From Promethearchaeota archaeon CR_4 (GTDB taxonomy: Archaea > Asgardarchaeota > Lokiarchaeia > Sigyniarchaeales > CR-4), in NCBI GenBank assembly GCA_001940655.1, contig MBAA01000219.1, positions 8,489 to 14,881 of the forward strand: a stretch of 6,393 nt of DNA. Reading direction: 5' to 3'. A program made the position numbers and the translations under genes. The notes beneath the pieces are model-generated. The model saw nothing but the letters and a program-made list of their open reading frames with translations. It had not been told where the DNA came from and did not search any database. Each line of letters begins with the position of its first letter. Position 1 is the first letter of the stretch. Below, one piece after another: positions 5,419-6,393 of this stretch.

Positions 5419-6393
5419 CTGACAGCAGAACCTACTCCACCATCGCATCCAATTCAAATCGTCCAAATTGAAGACGAGATGAAGAAAGCCTACTTGGATT
5501 ACAGCATGAGTGTCATCGTGGGGCGCGCCATTCCAGACGTGCGAGATGGATTGAAACCCGTACACCGGCGTATTTTATATTCGATGTACCAATCAAACTT
5601 TACCCACAGCCAACCCCACCACAAGTGCGCCCGCATTGTAGGAGATTGTCTGGGGAAATATCACCCCCATGGCGATACGGCGGTGTACGATTCCCTCGTT
5701 CGGATGGCGCAAACCTTTTCCTTGCGATATCCGCTAATTGATGGGCAAGGGAATTTCGGGTCTATCGATGGGGACACGGCTGCAGCTATGCGATACACGG
5801 AAGCGCGTCTTTCGAAAATTGCATCAGAGCTTTTAGAAGACCTCAATAAGGATACTGTGGATGTGGTTCCTAACTTTGATGAATCTCTCACGGAACCCCT
5901 CTGTTTACCTGCCAAGCTGCCTAATTTATTAATTAACGGGACTTCTGGTATTGCCGTGGGGATGGCTACAAATATCCCACCCTACAACCTGCGCGAAGTT
6001 TGTGATGCTATCATAAAAGTGGTGGACAACCCAGGTTGTTTTGTGGATGAATTGCTTAGTATTATCAAGGGTCCCGACTTTCCCACCGGCGGGATCATCA
6101 TTGGACGCTCAGGTGTGCGTAACGCCATTAAATCTGGTCGGGGCAAACTCGTTATCCGAGCAAAATCAACCATTGAAGACAACGGGAAAAAGACACACAT
6201 CGTGTTTACGGAGATTCCATACCAAGTAAACAAATCAACTTTAGTGGAAAATATCGGGGAGTTAGTCAACCAGAAAAAAATAGAGGGGATCACAGACCTA
6301 AGGGACGAGTCGGATAGGGATGGACTTCGGATCGTTGTTGAAGTAAGTAAAAATGTACCCCCCCAAGTAGTGCTTAACCAACTTTTCAAGCAC
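5419..6393 (+). CDS. gyrA: DNA gyrase subunit A (partial, C-terminus cut; apparent CTG start)
   Basis: This is the DNA breakage-reunion subunit of gyrase. The first 325 codons are visible and the rest lies beyond the window. From the CTG, the winged-helix region reads EDEMKKAYLDYSMSVIVGRAIPDVRDGLKPVHRR (18-51), then KYHPHGDTAVYD (80-91), the catalytic Arg125-Tyr126 in AAAMRYTEAR, and INGTSGIAVGMATNIPP (172-188). The residues matching E. coli quinolone positions 83 and 87 are Thr87 and Asp91. The reading frame is open from 5380, but holds no ATG, GTG or TTG before the ATG at 5479. Starting there would remove the conserved PIQIVQIEDE arm that aligns with ITPVNIEEE of other GyrA proteins. CTG at 5419 has a good Shine-Dalgarno sequence 9 nt upstream. 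ParC is an alternative name, but the gyrB partner and archaeal setting favour GyrA. The function is certain; the start is not. Confidence 0.95.
   Translation, partial: MTAEPTPPSHPIQIVQIEDEMKKAYLDYSMSVIVGRAIPDVRDGLKPVHRRILYSMYQSNFTHSQPHHKCARIVGDCLGKYHPHGDTAVYDSLVRMAQTFSLRYPLIDGQGNFGSIDGDTAAAMRYTEARLSKIASELLEDLNKDTVDVVPNFDESLTEPLCLPAKLPNLLINGTSGIAVGMATNIPPYNLREVCDAIIKVVDNPGCFVDELLSIIKGPDFPTGGIIIGRSGVRNAIKSGRGKLVIRAKSTIEDNGKKTHIVFTEIPYQVNKSTLVENIGELVNQKKIEGITDLRDESDRDGLRIVVEVSKNVPPQVVLNQLFKH

Noticed and set aside
5982..6389. Antisense frame of 135 codons inside gyrA
   Set aside because: It mirrors conserved GyrA coding sequence and is serine/proline/threonine-rich, as shadows often are.
1..6393. 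CRISPR array, insertion sequence, tRNA or rRNA
   Set aside because: I saw no regularly spaced long repeats, no transposase reading or terminal inverted repeats with target duplication, and no cloverleaf or rRNA-like stretch on either strand.

Overview
The window looks archaeal. It carries a stand-alone CofE-family (coenzyme F420 gamma-glutamyl ligase) gene, a dihydropteroate-synthase-like protein of the archaeal type, and a GatA with the SIRCPA and YANSLEQIGP wording that I associate with archaeal GatA. The two gyrase genes are of bacterial type, which fits the known acquisition of gyrase by many archaea. Base composition is moderate and coding density is high. The exact lineage cannot be fixed from this stretch. 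An F420-making euryarchaeal, Asgard or TACK-related archaeon is possible, and an Asgard placement is only a guess.

Layout. Positions 1-3044 hold three genes on the minus strand, read in the order DHPS-like (3044-2184), cofE-like (2149-1340) and gatA (1309 to beyond position 1). The gaps are 34 and 30 bases, so they may form one transcription unit for pterin/F420-type cofactor assembly plus tRNA amidation. A T-rich tract after the first gene could make the unit leaky. Positions 3045-3430 are a noncoding divergent control region of about 390 bases. It holds a candidate TATA box for the minus-strand unit, a candidate gyrB promoter with a tandem 10-bp repeat and spaced A-tracts, and several inverted repeats. 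Positions 3431-6393 hold gyrB (complete) and gyrA (5' 325 codons, cut by the window end) on the plus strand.

How the genes work together. GyrB and GyrA form the A2B2 DNA gyrase that introduces negative supercoils. The DHPS-like enzyme should join a pterin to an arylamine in folate or methanopterin synthesis. The CofE-like enzyme should add glutamate to F420-0 or a related acid. GatA is the amidase subunit of the aminoacyl-tRNA amidotransferase.

The most notable points are the gyrA start, which has no ATG, GTG or TTG upstream of the conserved N-terminus and appears to use CTG behind a Shine-Dalgarno sequence overlapping the gyrB stop; the CofE subfamily with altered active-site wording next to a DHPS-like gene; and the repeat-rich gyrB control region. 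I see no mobile element, CRISPR array, tRNA or rRNA.
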